Shown: positions 7,746 through 17,557 of the stretch, piece after piece
Position numbering within the stretch: position 1 is the first letter of the stretch
How the letters are laid out: every line of letters starts with the position of its first letter
DNA from: Phyllobacterium calauticae
GTDB lineage: Bacteria > Pseudomonadota > Alphaproteobacteria > Rhizobiales > Rhizobiaceae
Direction of reading: 5' to 3'
Assembly (NCBI RefSeq): GCF_019991125.1
Contig: NZ_JAGENB010000014.1
Coordinates: forward strand, 1-57,202
DNA: 57,202 bases
Position numbers and translations under genes: made by a program
The notes under the pieces: model-generated
What the model saw: only the letters and a program-made list of their open reading frames with translations
The model's database searches: none
What the model was told of the DNA's origin: nothing

Positions 7746-8858
7746 ATGAAACGCAAATACGTCCTGACTTTTGTGGGTTTGCTGGGAGTGGCGGCCGCCG
7801 CCGGCTTTTACCTGGTTTCCGAAACCGCTGAATGGAAAGCCGAAGCCACAGATCCGAGGACGGTTACGCCGCTCGTAAGTGTGGCCGAGGCGAAAAAGGC
7901 TGGAACGGCCGAACGGTCGTTTACCGGAAATGTCGCTTCCCGTGTACAGAGCAATCTCGGGTTCCGGGTTCCGGGTAAGATCGTCCAGCGAATGGTCGAT
8001 GTGGGTCAGCAGGTGAGACAAGGCCAGGTCCTGATGCGCATCGATGAAACCGACCTCCAACTCGCGCTTACAGCGAAGCGCAATACGGTCATTGCAGCAC
8101 AGGCTGTCCTGATCCAGGTACAGGCAGATGAGAAACGCTATGCGGCGCTGGTGAAGAATGGATTGGCTGCCACCCCACAGCGTTATGAACAGGCGAAAGC
8201 GGCCCTCGACACGGCCTCGGCCCAGCTGGCCGCGGCTGAGGCTGACACGAAGGTCGCAGAAAATGCAGCCACCTATACGGTTCTTCTTGCAGATTCGGAT
8301 GGAACAGTCGTCGCAACGCTTGGAGACCCCGGACAGGTCGTGGCAGCGGGCCAGACGGTTGTACAACTTGCAAAGGCAGGTCCTCGTGAAGCCGTTGTCT
8401 GGCTGCCTGAGACTTTGCGGCCCGACATAGGATCCGAAGCGCAGGCCAGTGTCTATGGTGACAGCGGGCTCAGCGGAAAAGCCAGGTTGAGACAGATATC
8501 CGATTCAGCGGACCCACAAACCCGAACCTACGAGGCTCGTTATGTCCTCGACGGCGATGCGGCCTCGGCGCCGCTTGGTTCGACTGTCACAATTAGAATC
8601 ATGGATACGGATCGGAGGTCGGAAGTCGCTATACCCGTCGGCGCTATCCTGGATGACGGCAGCCGCACAGGCGTATGGGTGATCGATGGACAGTCCTCTG
8701 CCGTGAAATTCACACCGATTGAAGTGAAACGGATCGGCGAAGAAACCGCGTTTGTCACCGGCATAGATGTTGGCCAGCGAGTCGTCGCACTCGGCGCTCA
8801 TCTCCTTGAGAATGGTGCTACCGTCAGGGTCGCCTCGCAGCAAGAGGTGACAAAGTGA
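7746..8858 (+). CDS. RND efflux periplasmic adaptor (MFP)
   Basis: 370-residue membrane-fusion protein of HlyD/AcrA type. An N-terminal membrane anchor (about residues 5-25) is followed by the barrel-sandwich half-motif GFRVPGKIVQRMVDVGQQVRQGQVLMRID. Next come a helical hairpin rich in Ala/Gln/Glu (about 120-175), the second lipoyl half with DGTVVATLGDPGQVVAAGQTV, and a beta-barrel and membrane-proximal region. No lipobox Cys is seen. The stop overlaps the start of the RND permease gene (TGATG), implying translational coupling. The system has no outer-membrane channel gene here, so it must borrow one. Confidence 0.92.
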   Translation: MKRKYVLTFVGLLGVAAAAGFYLVSETAEWKAEATDPRTVTPLVSVAEAKKAGTAERSFTGNVASRVQSNLGFRVPGKIVQRMVDVGQQVRQGQVLMRIDETDLQLALTAKRNTVIAAQAVLIQVQADEKRYAALVKNGLAATPQRYEQAKAALDTASAQLAAAEADTKVAENAATYTVLLADSDGTVVATLGDPGQVVAAGQTVVQLAKAGPREAVVWLPETLRPDIGSEAQASVYGDSGLSGKARLRQISDSADPQTRTYEARYVLDGDAASAPLGSTVTIRIMDTDRRSEVAIPVGAILDDGSRTGVWVIDGQSSAVKFTPIEVKRIGEETAFVTGIDVGQRVVALGAHLLENGATVRVASQQEVTK

Positions 8859-11800
8859 TGAACTTCAATCTTTCCGCCATCGCGGTTCGCGAACGCGCCG
8901 TTACCTTATTCTTTATCGTTCTGTTGGCGGCTGCAGGCGTATACGCCTTCGTCAAGCTGGGACGTGCCGAGGATCCTTCCTTCACCATCAAGACCCTGAC
9001 GGTCACTTCAGTCTGGCCAGGTGCCACTGCGCGTGAAATGCAGGATCTTGTCGCTGAGCCCCTTGAGAAGCGCATTCAGGAACTCTCATGGTATGATCGT
9101 GTCGAAACGACAACGCGCCCTGGCTACGCCTTCCTCACCGTGACCTTGAAAGATAGCATGCCGCCCGCCGCCGTCGAAGACGAGTTCTATCAGGCTCGCA
9201 AGAAGCTTAGCGATGAAGCCCGAAATCTTCCTCCAGGCGTCATTGGTCCCTTCGTCAACGATGAATATTCCGATGTGAGCTTCGGTCTTTATGCACTGAA
9301 GGCAAAGGGGATGCCGATGCGCGACCTCGTGCGACAGGCGGAGGTCATCCGTCAGGATCTCCTGTATGTTCCGGGTGTGAAGAAAATCAACATCCTCGGA
9401 GAACGCCCCGAACAGATCTTCGTCGAGTTCTCCTACGCCAAGCTGGCGACGCTTGGAATATCGGCGCAGGATATCGCCGCAGCATTGCAAAGACAGAACA
9501 CGGTTACACCTGCGGGCTCGATCGACACGCGTGGGCCACAGGTCTTCATCCGTTTCGACGGAGCCTATAACAACGTGCAGGCAATTGCCGACACGCCGAT
9601 CGCCGCGGCTGGACGCACTCTAAAACTTTCCGACTTGGCGGATATTCGACGCGGGTATGAATATCCGGCGACCTACATCATCCGCCATGAGGGCGAGCCC
9701 ACAATCATGCTTGGTGCCGTGATGCAACAGGGCTGGAATGGTCTTGAGCTCGGCAAGGCGCTTGAAGCGCGATCCACCGCAATCACGCAGACACTGCCGC
9801 TGGGCATGACGCTCACCAAAGTCAGCGATCAGGCTGTTAACATCGACGAGGCGGTTGGCGAATTCATGCTCAAGTTCGCAATGGCGCTTGGCGTCGTACT
9901 ATTCGTGAGCCTGATTGCCCTCGGCTGGCGCGTCGGCATCGTTGTTGCGCTTGCTGTACCACTGACGCTCGCCGTCGTCTTCCTCATCATGCTGGAAACC
10001 GGCCGATTCTTCGATCGTATCACGCTCGGCGCGTTAATCCTTGCGCTTGGCCTTCTCGTGGACGACGCCATCATTGCCATTGAGGTGATGGTGGTGAAGA
10101 TGGAGGAGGGCATGGACCGCATCAAGGCGGCCGCTTTTGCCTGGAGCCATACCGCAGCGCCGATGCTGTCCGGCACCCTCGTCACAATCATCGGGCTGAT
10201 GCCCGTGGGCTTCGCAAGATCGACTGCCGGTGAATACGCCGGAAACATCTTCTGGGTCGTGGGCTTTGCGCTGATCGTTTCGTGGTTTGTCGCAGTCATC
10301 TTTACCCCTTACCTTGGCGTTAAGATGTTACCTGATATCAAACCGGTCGAAGGTGGACATCACGCCATCTATGATACGCCGAACTACCGTCGCCTTCGCT
10401 CCCTCATCGAGTTCGCGGTTCGGCATAAATTCATGACGTGTGCAGTGGTTGGCATCGCGATGGCTGTCTCAGTCGTCGGGATGGGAGGCGTAAAACAGCA
10501 GTTCTTTCCGACATCGGATCGGCCTGAAGTGCTGGTCGAAGTTCGCATGCCCGAAGGCACAAGCATCGAAACCACGACAGCCGCAGTGGAGAAAGTCGAG
10601 GACTGGCTGCAAGCTCAGCCGGAAGCAAAAATCGTCACCAGCTATGTAGGGCAGGGTGCGCCCCGCTTCTTCTTTGCCATGGCACCCGAATTGCCCGACC
10701 CTGCCTTCGCCAAGGTCGTTGTGCTCACCCCCGACGCGCACGCACGCGAGGCTTTGAAGCACCGCCTGCGAGCCGCCGTTTCGGACGGGCTTGTTCCTGA
10801 GGCATCTGTGCGCGTAACACAGCTTGTCTTTGGCCCCTACACGCCGTTTCCGGTCGAGTTTCGGATCATGGGACCGGATCCGGATGAACTTTACAAAATC
10901 TCCGAGCAGGCTCTTGCTATCATGAAAAGTGTTCCAGATGTCCGACAGCCCAACCGGGATTGGGGCAACCGAACTCCGGTCCTGCGGTTTGTCCCCGACC
11001 AGGATCGGCTCAATCTGATCGGTCTCTCACCCTCCGAGGCAGCCCAGCAGACGCAGCTGCTGCTCAGCGGCATCCCAGTTACCCAAGTGCGCGACAACAT
11101 CCGCAATGTTCCTGTTGTCGCGCGTAGCGCAGGTGACAACCGGCTTGATCCTTCAAGGCTGGGCGATTTCTCGCTCATGAGCAGGGATGGCCATCAGGTC
11201 CCCCTTGATCAGATCGGCCATTCCGAGATCCGGTTTGAGGAGCCGATCCTGAAACGCCGCGACCGCACGCCGGTGATTACGGTACGCTCTGACATCAACG
11301 AGGCGACACAACCCCCGGAGGTCTCACAGCAGGTCATGAAGGCCCTTCAGCCACTGATCGCATCGCTTCCTGTCGGGTACCACATCGAAATGGGCGGTAA
11401 CATCGAGGAATCCCTCAAAGCCAATGTCGCACTCGTCAAGATATTCCCGGCCATGATTGCAGCGATGTTGATCGTCATCATCCTCCAGGTTCGCAGCCTG
11501 TCAACGATGACGATGGTCATGTTGACTGCGCCACTCGGACTTGCCGGGGTGGTCCCGACGTTGCTTCTCTTCAATCAGCCTTTCGGCTTTAACGCCATTC
11601 TCGGGTTGATAGGATTGGCAGGTATCCTCATGCGCAACACGTTGATCTTGACAGAACAAATCAAGGAAAATCAAGCTGCCGGTCTCGATGACTATCACGC
11701 CGTTATTGAAGCGACGGTGCAGCGGACGCGCCCTGTCATCCTGACTGCACTGGCTGCCATTCTCGCCTTCATACCCTTAACTCATTCGGTGTTCTGGGGA

Positions 11801-11965
11801 TCGATGGCCTATACGTTGATTGGCGGAACGGCGGCGGGTACCGTGATGATCCTGCTCTTCCTTCCAGCTCTGTACGCGGTGTGGTTCCGGATCAAGCCAA
11901 CTAAAGATGACCACCACGGAAAAGCGAAAGAACTGGCGCAACTGACGGCACTGGCTGCTGAGTAG
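8858..11965 (+). CDS. RND-family efflux permease
   Basis: 1035-residue inner-membrane proton antiporter of the AcrB/MexI-like hydrophobe/amphiphile group. The order is as expected: TM1 near residues 12-30, a first periplasmic porter loop, TM2-6 containing LGLLVDDAIIAIEVM (the TM4 Asp pair of the proton relay), a second large loop, and C-terminal TM8-12 with AILGLIGLAGILMRNTLILTEQI. ATG 8858 overlaps the adaptor stop; GTG 8855 is an in-frame alternative. The length is normal and the gene appears intact. It is likely controlled by the divergent TetR. Substrates cannot be predicted. Confidence 0.93.
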   Translation: MNFNLSAIAVRERAVTLFFIVLLAAAGVYAFVKLGRAEDPSFTIKTLTVTSVWPGATAREMQDLVAEPLEKRIQELSWYDRVETTTRPGYAFLTVTLKDSMPPAAVEDEFYQARKKLSDEARNLPPGVIGPFVNDEYSDVSFGLYALKAKGMPMRDLVRQAEVIRQDLLYVPGVKKINILGERPEQIFVEFSYAKLATLGISAQDIAAALQRQNTVTPAGSIDTRGPQVFIRFDGAYNNVQAIADTPIAAAGRTLKLSDLADIRRGYEYPATYIIRHEGEPTIMLGAVMQQGWNGLELGKALEARSTAITQTLPLGMTLTKVSDQAVNIDEAVGEFMLKFAMALGVVLFVSLIALGWRVGIVVALAVPLTLAVVFLIMLETGRFFDRITLGALILALGLLVDDAIIAIEVMVVKMEEGMDRIKAAAFAWSHTAAPMLSGTLVTIIGLMPVGFARSTAGEYAGNIFWVVGFALIVSWFVAVIFTPYLGVKMLPDIKPVEGGHHAIYDTPNYRRLRSLIEFAVRHKFMTCAVVGIAMAVSVVGMGGVKQQFFPTSDRPEVLVEVRMPEGTSIETTTAAVEKVEDWLQAQPEAKIVTSYVGQGAPRFFFAMAPELPDPAFAKVVVLTPDAHAREALKHRLRAAVSDGLVPEASVRVTQLVFGPYTPFPVEFRIMGPDPDELYKISEQALAIMKSVPDVRQPNRDWGNRTPVLRFVPDQDRLNLIGLSPSEAAQQTQLLLSGIPVTQVRDNIRNVPVVARSAGDNRLDPSRLGDFSLMSRDGHQVPLDQIGHSEIRFEEPILKRRDRTPVITVRSDINEATQPPEVSQQVMKALQPLIASLPVGYHIEMGGNIEESLKANVALVKIFPAMIAAMLIVIILQVRSLSTMTMVMLTAPLGLAGVVPTLLLFNQPFGFNAILGLIGLAGILMRNTLILTEQIKENQAAGLDDYHAVIEATVQRTRPVILTALAAILAFIPLTHSVFWGSMAYTLIGGTAAGTVMILLFLPALYAVWFRIKPTKDDHHGKAKELAQLTALAAE

Positions 11966-12705
11966 GGTACTTCGTATGCAAAAGATCTCTCCGGTTTTTA
12001 AGTGGTTTTCTCATGCCTGCCGGTGTGCGCAAGAGAAACGGAGCTCCAGCAAAATCGGAGGGGTCTAGGAAGTACCCGATCAATGATGGGATCATTGTGT
12101 GCTTGTGGTACCTCGTCATCGTTCAACGTGGCGATTGTATCATGCAAATGGCCTGTCCGGCGTGATCAAACTGGGATCAGGCATTGGGTTGCCCGGGCAT
12201 TTACCCGAAAAGTTGGTTCCTCACCACCATGGCAGAAAACGCTATTTGCGTTCGCGAAAAGTGCTCGATATGATTTGATGAGGGTACTTTGGAGGCTAAA
12301 TCGTGCGCGTCACTAATGTCGAGAGATGTAAAAATCGTCCAATTGGTCCCGATAGTTGACGAAACCTTTTTTCACGGCGATTTTCCGAAATCGTAGCATT
12401 TTGACGTGCCGGGTGCCGGAGTTTTCTCGCCGCCAGAATTAATTTACAAGTAATTTCAATTGGTTATATGGCGTTTGAACGGCGGGATGGGAAGAATTGC
12501 GGTTCCACTCCGTTCAAGGCGTGCATTTGAAGTGAGATTTCCAATGAGCCATGGATATGCATCATCTACCCGTCATTGCGGCAACTGAACTAATGCCATC
12601 AATGACGGAGATGGGCCGGAAGGAGAATGTCCGCTGCTGTCACGAGAGCCATGGAAGCGGACATCATGCTTTGAAATAGCGACCTACCTGCTAGCGAGAC
12701 GGTCG
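11966..12705. other. 740-bp region without a recognisable gene
   Basis: Between the RND gene and the leftward redox operon no frame carries a recognised domain. It contains copy 2 of the 105-bp repeat (12515-12619) and a perfect dyad ATGTCCGCT-N20-AGCGGACAT (12627-12664). The rest may be a decayed mobile-element segment, but nothing firm can be said. Confidence 0.45.
12515..12619 (+). repeat. 105-bp imperfect direct repeat, copy 2
   Basis: Matches 2222-2327 in the same orientation; for example, GCATCATCTACCCGTCATT is shared exactly. Unlike copy 1, no IS21-like terminus lies to its left, so the repeat is not simply part of that end. Here a short frame runs from an ATG within the repeat to a stop near 12675, but the corresponding frame in copy 1 ends much sooner, which argues against a conserved peptide. 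Confidence 0.6.
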
Positions 12706-13707
12706 TTACGCAACATTGACCACAACCTTCCCCTTGGCGCGTCCGGTCTCGACATAGGCCAACGCGTCCACCGTCTGCGCAAAGGGGAACACCTTGTCGA
12801 CGACCGGACGGATGACGCCGGCGTCGATCAGCTTGGCGATCTGATCCAGTTGCTGACCTTCCGCATGCATGAACAGGAAGGAATAGTCGACACCTCGGCT
12901 CTTAGCTTTTTTCAGAGTTCCCCGGCTCAGCATCCGCATCACAAAGCGCAGGAAGAAATTCAGCCGCAGGGATTTGGCGAAGGCAACGTCCGGCGGACCG
13001 GAGATCGAGATCAGTTTTCCACCGGGCTTCAGCACGTTCAGTGACTTTGCGAGCGCCTTGGCATCCTGGCTGTTCAGTACCAGGTCGTAACCGGACAGCA
13101 CCTGTTCGAAATCCTGCGTCTTGTAGTCGATGACCACATCCGCGCCGAGGCTTTTGACCAGTTCGGCATTCGCGGCACTCGTCGTGGTCGCCACGGTGGC
13201 GCCGAGATGCTTGGCGAGCTGGATGGCAAAGGTGCCGACACCGCCGGAACCAGCCTGAATGAACACTTTCTGGCCGGGCTTGACCTTGCCCTCCTCGACC
13301 AGTGCCTGCCAGGCGGTCAGTCCGACGAGCGGGATCGAGGCGGCTTGCTCCATCGAGAGGCTTTTCGGTTTCAGCGCAAGGTCTGCGGCATCAACCGCAA
13401 TCATCTCTGCAAAGGTGCCAGCCCTATGATCGCGCGGACGGCCATAGACCTCGTCGCCTGCCTTGAATTGGCGCACATTGGCGCCAACGCGGATGACCGT
13501 TCCGGCCAGATCGTGACCCAGAATGAAAGGCGGGCGATAGGGCAGAAACAGCTTGAATTCGCCGTCGCGAACCTTGGAATCGAGAAGGTTGATCGCGGTC
13601 GCCTCGATGCGAACCAGAACATCATTGGCACCGATCTGCGGATCCGGCACGTCCGCCAGACGCAGCGAGCCCTTCTTCTTGTATTTGTCGACGACGAAGG
13701 CTTTCAC
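12706..13707 (-). CDS. NADP-dependent quinone-oxidoreductase-like enzyme
   Basis: 333-residue medium-chain dehydrogenase/reductase of the zinc-independent quinone oxidoreductase type. The N-terminal GroES-like domain carries GHDLAGTV; the NADPH-binding motif AGSGGVGTFAIQLAK lies mid-protein. The Cys/His set for catalytic zinc is absent, as in QOR/RTN4IP1-like members. The start is GTG at 13707 with GGAG 7 nt upstream. It is the last gene of a leftward run (SDR, OYE, SDR, hydrolase, this enzyme) divergent from a TetR gene, a set typical of detoxification of electrophilic carbonyls or quinones. Confidence 0.88.
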   Translation of the reverse strand: MKAFVVDKYKKKGSLRLADVPDPQIGANDVLVRIEATAINLLDSKVRDGEFKLFLPYRPPFILGHDLAGTVIRVGANVRQFKAGDEVYGRPRDHRAGTFAEMIAVDAADLALKPKSLSMEQAASIPLVGLTAWQALVEEGKVKPGQKVFIQAGSGGVGTFAIQLAKHLGATVATTTSAANAELVKSLGADVVIDYKTQDFEQVLSGYDLVLNSQDAKALAKSLNVLKPGGKLISISGPPDVAFAKSLRLNFFLRFVMRMLSRGTLKKAKSRGVDYSFLFMHAEGQQLDQIAKLIDAGVIRPVVDKVFPFAQTVDALAYVETGRAKGKVVVNVA

Positions 13708-13738
13708 GGGTTTTCTCCAGTGTGAAACGATGATCAGC

Positions 13739-14518
13739 TCAGGCAGCTAGGAAAGCCAGGGCTTTCGGTACGATCTCGGCATGGTATTGGAAGATCCCGC
13801 CATGGCCGGCATCCTCGTAGATCACCAGGTCGGCATTCGGAATGCGCCGGGCCAAATCCCGGCTGTGGGATGTGGGCACCATGATGTCACTATCGCCATT
13901 GACCACAAGAACAGGAATGCGGATGCGCCCAAGATCCTGCGGTGCCTGACGCCCCCAGGCTTTGATCGCTGAAAGCTGACGCAGGAAGGCACGGGGTGTC
14001 GAGCCTTTGTCGCGATCCAGCTTACGCTCTTTCAACCGCACTAGAAAGTCCTTGGCTGCGCGACGACCATTGGCGCTCGAGGTGAAGAACAGTTAAGTCT
14101 TCGGGTCGCGCAGCGTCAGCAGGCCCTTGATGATCAATGGCCAGGATACCGCCCCCACCCTCGTAATGCCCGCTCCACCCGCCGGGCCAGTGCCAGTCAA
14201 GATCAGCTTGCGCACCAGATTAGGGGCTTTCAGCGTGACATCCTGTGCCACGAAGCCGCCCAACGAGAAACCCATCAGATCAACCGTGGCAAAGCCCAGA
14301 GCGGTGATCATGCTGATCACGTCGCGGGCCATCCCGTCGACGATCCGCGGGTCGAAGTTGTCGAGCACTGCACCCCAGTAGTTCAGCAGCACTAATGGAA
14401 TACCGCCGCGCGGACCCAGCTCCCGATAGGCAAGTCGTGTTTTCCCTGCGGTGATGAAGCGGTTGGGGGTGTCTGTGTAGCGGTCTGCGGCGGCTGCCGC
14501 CCTGAAAGCGTCTGTCAT
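13739..14518 (-). pseudogene. Alpha/beta hydrolase interrupted by a nonsense codon
   Basis: Two open segments in one frame together make a complete alpha/beta hydrolase of about 259 codons. The N-terminal part has the nucleophile elbow GFSLGGFVAQD; the C-terminal part has the acid-loop region VLVVNGDSDIMVP and the catalytic His in GHGG. They are separated only by an in-frame TAA at about 14093-14095 (after RDPKT, before LFFTSS). A single substitution from TTA (Leu) would explain it. There is no indel. Start ATG 14518 has AGGA upstream. Either the gene is recently inactivated or the base is a sequencing error. Confidence 0.75.
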
Positions 14519-14569
14519 AATGGTCCTGCTCGCCGCGCGATCGCGGCCCATGGTTTTTGGCCTGTGATC

Positions 14570-15394
14570 TCAGGCGATGTTGAATTGCTTGCGCAAGATC
14601 CGGTCGAACAGCGCGCGCGGCAGGAAACGCCGGGCAAACGAGGTTTGCCGCGCAGACTTACCGGAGGGATAGCGCAGCTGCGGCACCCTCGCCTGCGCTG
14701 CCGCAACGATTGTAACCGCAACATCGTCCGTCGTGTCGCCGGCCGCCATGGCCGCATTGAATGCAGCCTGGTATCTGGCGAATGTCTCGCGATAGGCCGC
14801 AACGGGACGATCGCCTTGTGGTGAGTTGGCTTCGATGGAGGTCTTGGTGGCCCAAGGCTCGATGACGGCTACCCTGATGCCGAACGGCCGCACCTCATGG
14901 TCCAAGGATTCAGAATACCCCTCGATCGCGTGCTTGCTCGCGGTGTAGTAGGCGCCGAAGGGGCCGGGAATGAACCCCACAACCGAGCCGATATTCAGGA
15001 TCCGTCCACAGGCCTGCTGACGCATGATCGGGAGGATCTCGTTCGTCACCCGAACGACGCCTAGGAAGTTGGTTTCGAACAGCGCACGAACCTGCTCGAT
15101 CGAGCTTTCCTCGGCTGCCCCGGACACGGCGTAGCCAGCATTGTTGACCAGTAGGTCGATGCGGCCGAGTTCTGCATGTGCCAGCGCCACGGCGGCAGCA
15201 ACGGAAGCGTCTGAGGTCACGTCGCAAGCGATGATCCGGATGCTGTCGCGGACCTCGCCGGGTGCCGCCTTGCGGCTGGTGCCAATCACCCGGTAACCCG
15301 CCCGGCTGAGCGCCAATGCCGCCGCCTTGCCGATACCGCTGGATGCCCCCGTCACGAATACAGTCTTCTGTCCTTTTGGTGCAAAGGTCGCCAT
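14570..15394 (-). CDS. SDR-family oxidoreductase
   Basis: 274-residue classical SDR with TGASSGIG near residues 15-22, NNAG, NIGSVVG (Ser) and YYTASKHAIEG (Tyr/Lys). It shares the C-terminal RRFLP...LRKQF tail and the surrounding IEGYSESLDHE segment with the SDR at 6085-6918, so the two are paralogues. ATG 15394 is chosen over the longer frame because a GAGAAGAAAG ribosome site precedes it and the Rossmann strand follows directly. It is embedded in the leftward redox operon between old yellow enzyme and the broken hydrolase. Confidence 0.87.
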   Translation of the reverse strand: MATFAPKGQKTVFVTGASSGIGKAAALALSRAGYRVIGTSRKAAPGEVRDSIRIIACDVTSDASVAAAVALAHAELGRIDLLVNNAGYAVSGAAEESSIEQVRALFETNFLGVVRVTNEILPIMRQQACGRILNIGSVVGFIPGPFGAYYTASKHAIEGYSESLDHEVRPFGIRVAVIEPWATKTSIEANSPQGDRPVAAYRETFARYQAAFNAAMAAGDTTDDVAVTIVAAAQARVPQLRYPSGKSARQTSFARRFLPRALFDRILRKQFNIA

Positions 15395-15507
15395 AGCTTT
15401 CTTCTCGATCTGGCGCGCGACATCTGGCAGCGCAGCCTTGGGAGTTGTTAGAGATTGATCATGATCGGCATTACAGGGGGCCGCACCAAAGTACGGCCTC
15501 CAATGGC

Positions 15508-16602
15508 TCAACTGCCGGAAGCCTCGGTGAAGCGGGGATAATCGGTATAGCCCGCAGCGCCGCCGCCATAGAGCGTGGCCGGATTGATCTCAGCCAAGGG
15601 CGCACCGTTTTGCAACCGTTCCACGAGATCCGGATTGGCGATGAACGGGCGTCCGAAGGCGATCAGATCCGCCTTGCCATCGGCCAGATACGACGTCGCG
15701 AGGGCGAGATCATAGCCATTGTTGGCAATATAGGTTTTGCTGAAACGGCGGCGCAGCGAACCGTAATCGAAGGGTACTATGTCGCGCGGCCCGCCAGTCG
15801 AGCCTTCGACGACGTGAATGTAGGCGATACCGAGAGCATCGAGCTGGTCGACGATATAGTCGAACTGCGCCTGGGGATCACTGCAGGAAATGCCATTTGC
15901 AGGCGAGACCGGCGAAATCCGGATTCCTGTGCGTTCAGCGCCGATTTCCTGCGCCACCGCAGCGGTGACCTCGAGCATCAGACGCGCGCGGTTTTCCACG
16001 GAGCCGCCATAGGCGTCGGTTCGGACATTGGCGCCGTCCTTAGCGAACTGCTCGAGCAGATAGCCGTTAGCGCCGTGAACTTCCACCCCATCGAAACCAG
16101 CCTCGATCGCATTGGCTGCGGCCTGACGGAAGTCGTTGACGATCCCGGCGAGTTCCTCGATCTCCAGGGCGCGGGGTTCGGAAACATCGACGAAAGCGTT
16201 GTTGACAAAGGTCTTGGTCGCGGCGCGAATTGCCGACGGCGCGACCGGTTGACCGCCGTTGGGCTGCAGGTCGACATGGCTGATGCGACCGACATGCCAG
16301 AGTTGCAGGACGATGCGTCCGCCCTTTTTGTGAACGGCGGCAGTCACCTTGCGCCAGCCGTCGATCTGCGCCTGTGTGTAGATGCCGGGCGTGTCCTGAT
16401 AGCCCTGACCCTGCTGTGAAATCTGGGTGGCCTCGGAAATGATCAGTCCGGCCGAAGCGCGCTGCGCATAATATTCGGTGGTCAGGTGGCCGGATACGAA
16501 GTCCGCACCGGCGCGATTGCGTGTGAGCGGCGCCATGACGATCCGGTTCGAAAGGGTGATGGCACCGAGGGTGTAGGGTTCGAAAATCGTGTTGTTGGTC
16601 AT
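15508..16602 (-). CDS. Old yellow enzyme-family alkene reductase
   Basis: 364-residue FMN-dependent ene-reductase (NemA/OYE class): an (alpha/beta)8 barrel with MAPLTRNRA near residues 24-32, QLWHVGR, VEVHGANGYLLEQF (His/Asn substrate-binding pair), GGSVENRARL, and the phosphate-binding C-terminal GRPFIANPDLV. Members reduce activated C=C bonds of enones, maleimides and nitro compounds with NADPH. It is complete and of normal length. Flanked by SDRs and a quinone-reductase-like gene under a TetR, it fits an electrophile-detoxification operon. Confidence 0.9.
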   Translation of the reverse strand: MTNNTIFEPYTLGAITLSNRIVMAPLTRNRAGADFVSGHLTTEYYAQRASAGLIISEATQISQQGQGYQDTPGIYTQAQIDGWRKVTAAVHKKGGRIVLQLWHVGRISHVDLQPNGGQPVAPSAIRAATKTFVNNAFVDVSEPRALEIEELAGIVNDFRQAAANAIEAGFDGVEVHGANGYLLEQFAKDGANVRTDAYGGSVENRARLMLEVTAAVAQEIGAERTGIRISPVSPANGISCSDPQAQFDYIVDQLDALGIAYIHVVEGSTGGPRDIVPFDYGSLRRRFSKTYIANNGYDLALATSYLADGKADLIAFGRPFIANPDLVERLQNGAPLAEINPATLYGGGAAGYTDYPRFTEASGS

Positions 16603-16657
16603 GATATACCTGTGGTGTTTCCTCTACAGCGGCGTTGTCTCGCCGACTGGGTGATGC

Positions 16658-17446
16658 TCAGGCGAGCGTACGATACCGTTCGGCGGGGAGCGCGTTGACT
16701 AGGTTGCCGAGCATGGCTTTGCGCGCGCCATCGAAGGCGTCCCACTGCCCGACGTCGTAAAGCGGCGGGATGGTCACCGGTTCGCGATGGTCGAACCCGA
16801 CCAGGGCCGCATCCACCAGATCGCCCACTTCCATGACATTGCTCATGGCATTGACGTCGGCGCCGACATGATCCCAAATCTCGGTGCGGGTCGTGGCAGG
16901 AAGCACTGCCTGGATGTAGACGCCCTTCGGTCCAAGTTCGTGCGCAAGCCCCTGGGAAAGGAACAGCACGAAAGCCTTCGTCGCGCCGTAAACCGTCATG
17001 CCGAATTCCGGCGCCAAGCCAACGACCGAACCGATATTAACGATCGCACCCTCGCCGGCCTTGGCAAGACGCGGAGCAATGGCGCTGGCAAGCCGGACGA
17101 GCGCAGTCGCGTTAAGCGCAACGAGCTTGGTCATGTCGTCGACGCTCTGCTCGACGAAGGTTCCACCGATCGCCGTTCCGGCATTGTTGACGAGAATGCC
17201 GATGCGCGCATCGTCTCGCAGTCTGGTCTCGACCTTGGCAAGATCCGTCGCCTGGGTGAGATCGGCCTGGAGGATATCGATTGTCACGCCGGTTTCCTGA
17301 CGCAGACGGCTCGCAAGTGCCTCCATGCGCACCACGTCTCGGGCGACCAGTACGAGGTCGTGTCCGCGTCGTGCAAACCGCTCGGCATAGGTTGCGCCAA
17401 TGCCCGTGGAGGCGCCGGTGATCAAGACTGCAGGAATTTGGCTCAT
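16658..17446 (-). CDS. SDR-family NAD(P)-dependent oxidoreductase
   Basis: 262-residue classical SDR: TGASTGIG near residues 10-17, NNAGTAIGG, NIGSVVGLAPE (Ser) and YGATKAFVL (Tyr/Lys). It differs from the other two SDRs in the window and lacks their basic tail, so it is a separate subfamily. ATG 17446 is preferred over the frame extension to 17503, which would overlap the putative operator. It is the first gene of the leftward operon, divergent from tetR at 17558. Confidence 0.86.
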   Translation of the reverse strand: MSQIPAVLITGASTGIGATYAERFARRGHDLVLVARDVVRMEALASRLRQETGVTIDILQADLTQATDLAKVETRLRDDARIGILVNNAGTAIGGTFVEQSVDDMTKLVALNATALVRLASAIAPRLAKAGEGAIVNIGSVVGLAPEFGMTVYGATKAFVLFLSQGLAHELGPKGVYIQAVLPATTRTEIWDHVGADVNAMSNVMEVGDLVDAALVGFDHREPVTIPPLYDVGQWDAFDGARKAMLGNLVNALPAERYRTLA

Positions 17447-17508
17447 CGCATTGCTCTTTTCTGTAATTGATCCTATATTCATGACAATCATCATGATTAC
17501 CATTAAAT

Positions 17509-17522
17509 ATGATGGCCATCAT
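17509..17522. promoter_or_regulatory. Palindromic TetR operator candidate
   Basis: Perfect 14-bp palindrome ATGATGG-CCATCAT between the divergent SDR (start 17446) and tetR (start 17558). A related imperfect AATCAT-C-ATGATT element lies just to the left (about 17487-17499). The position suits repression of both directions by the adjacent TetR. Confidence 0.5.
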
Positions 17523-17557
17523 GTAAATGTCAAGCGTGCTACTGGAGAATTTTGAAA

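Noticed and set aside
12002..12316. 104-residue rightward frame after the RND gene
   Set aside because: No ribosome site or domain, Cys/Arg-rich shadow-like composition; the area may be decayed mobile DNA but nothing could be matched.
15445..16419. 324-residue rightward open frame
   Set aside because: Antisense to the old yellow enzyme gene, with no domain signal.
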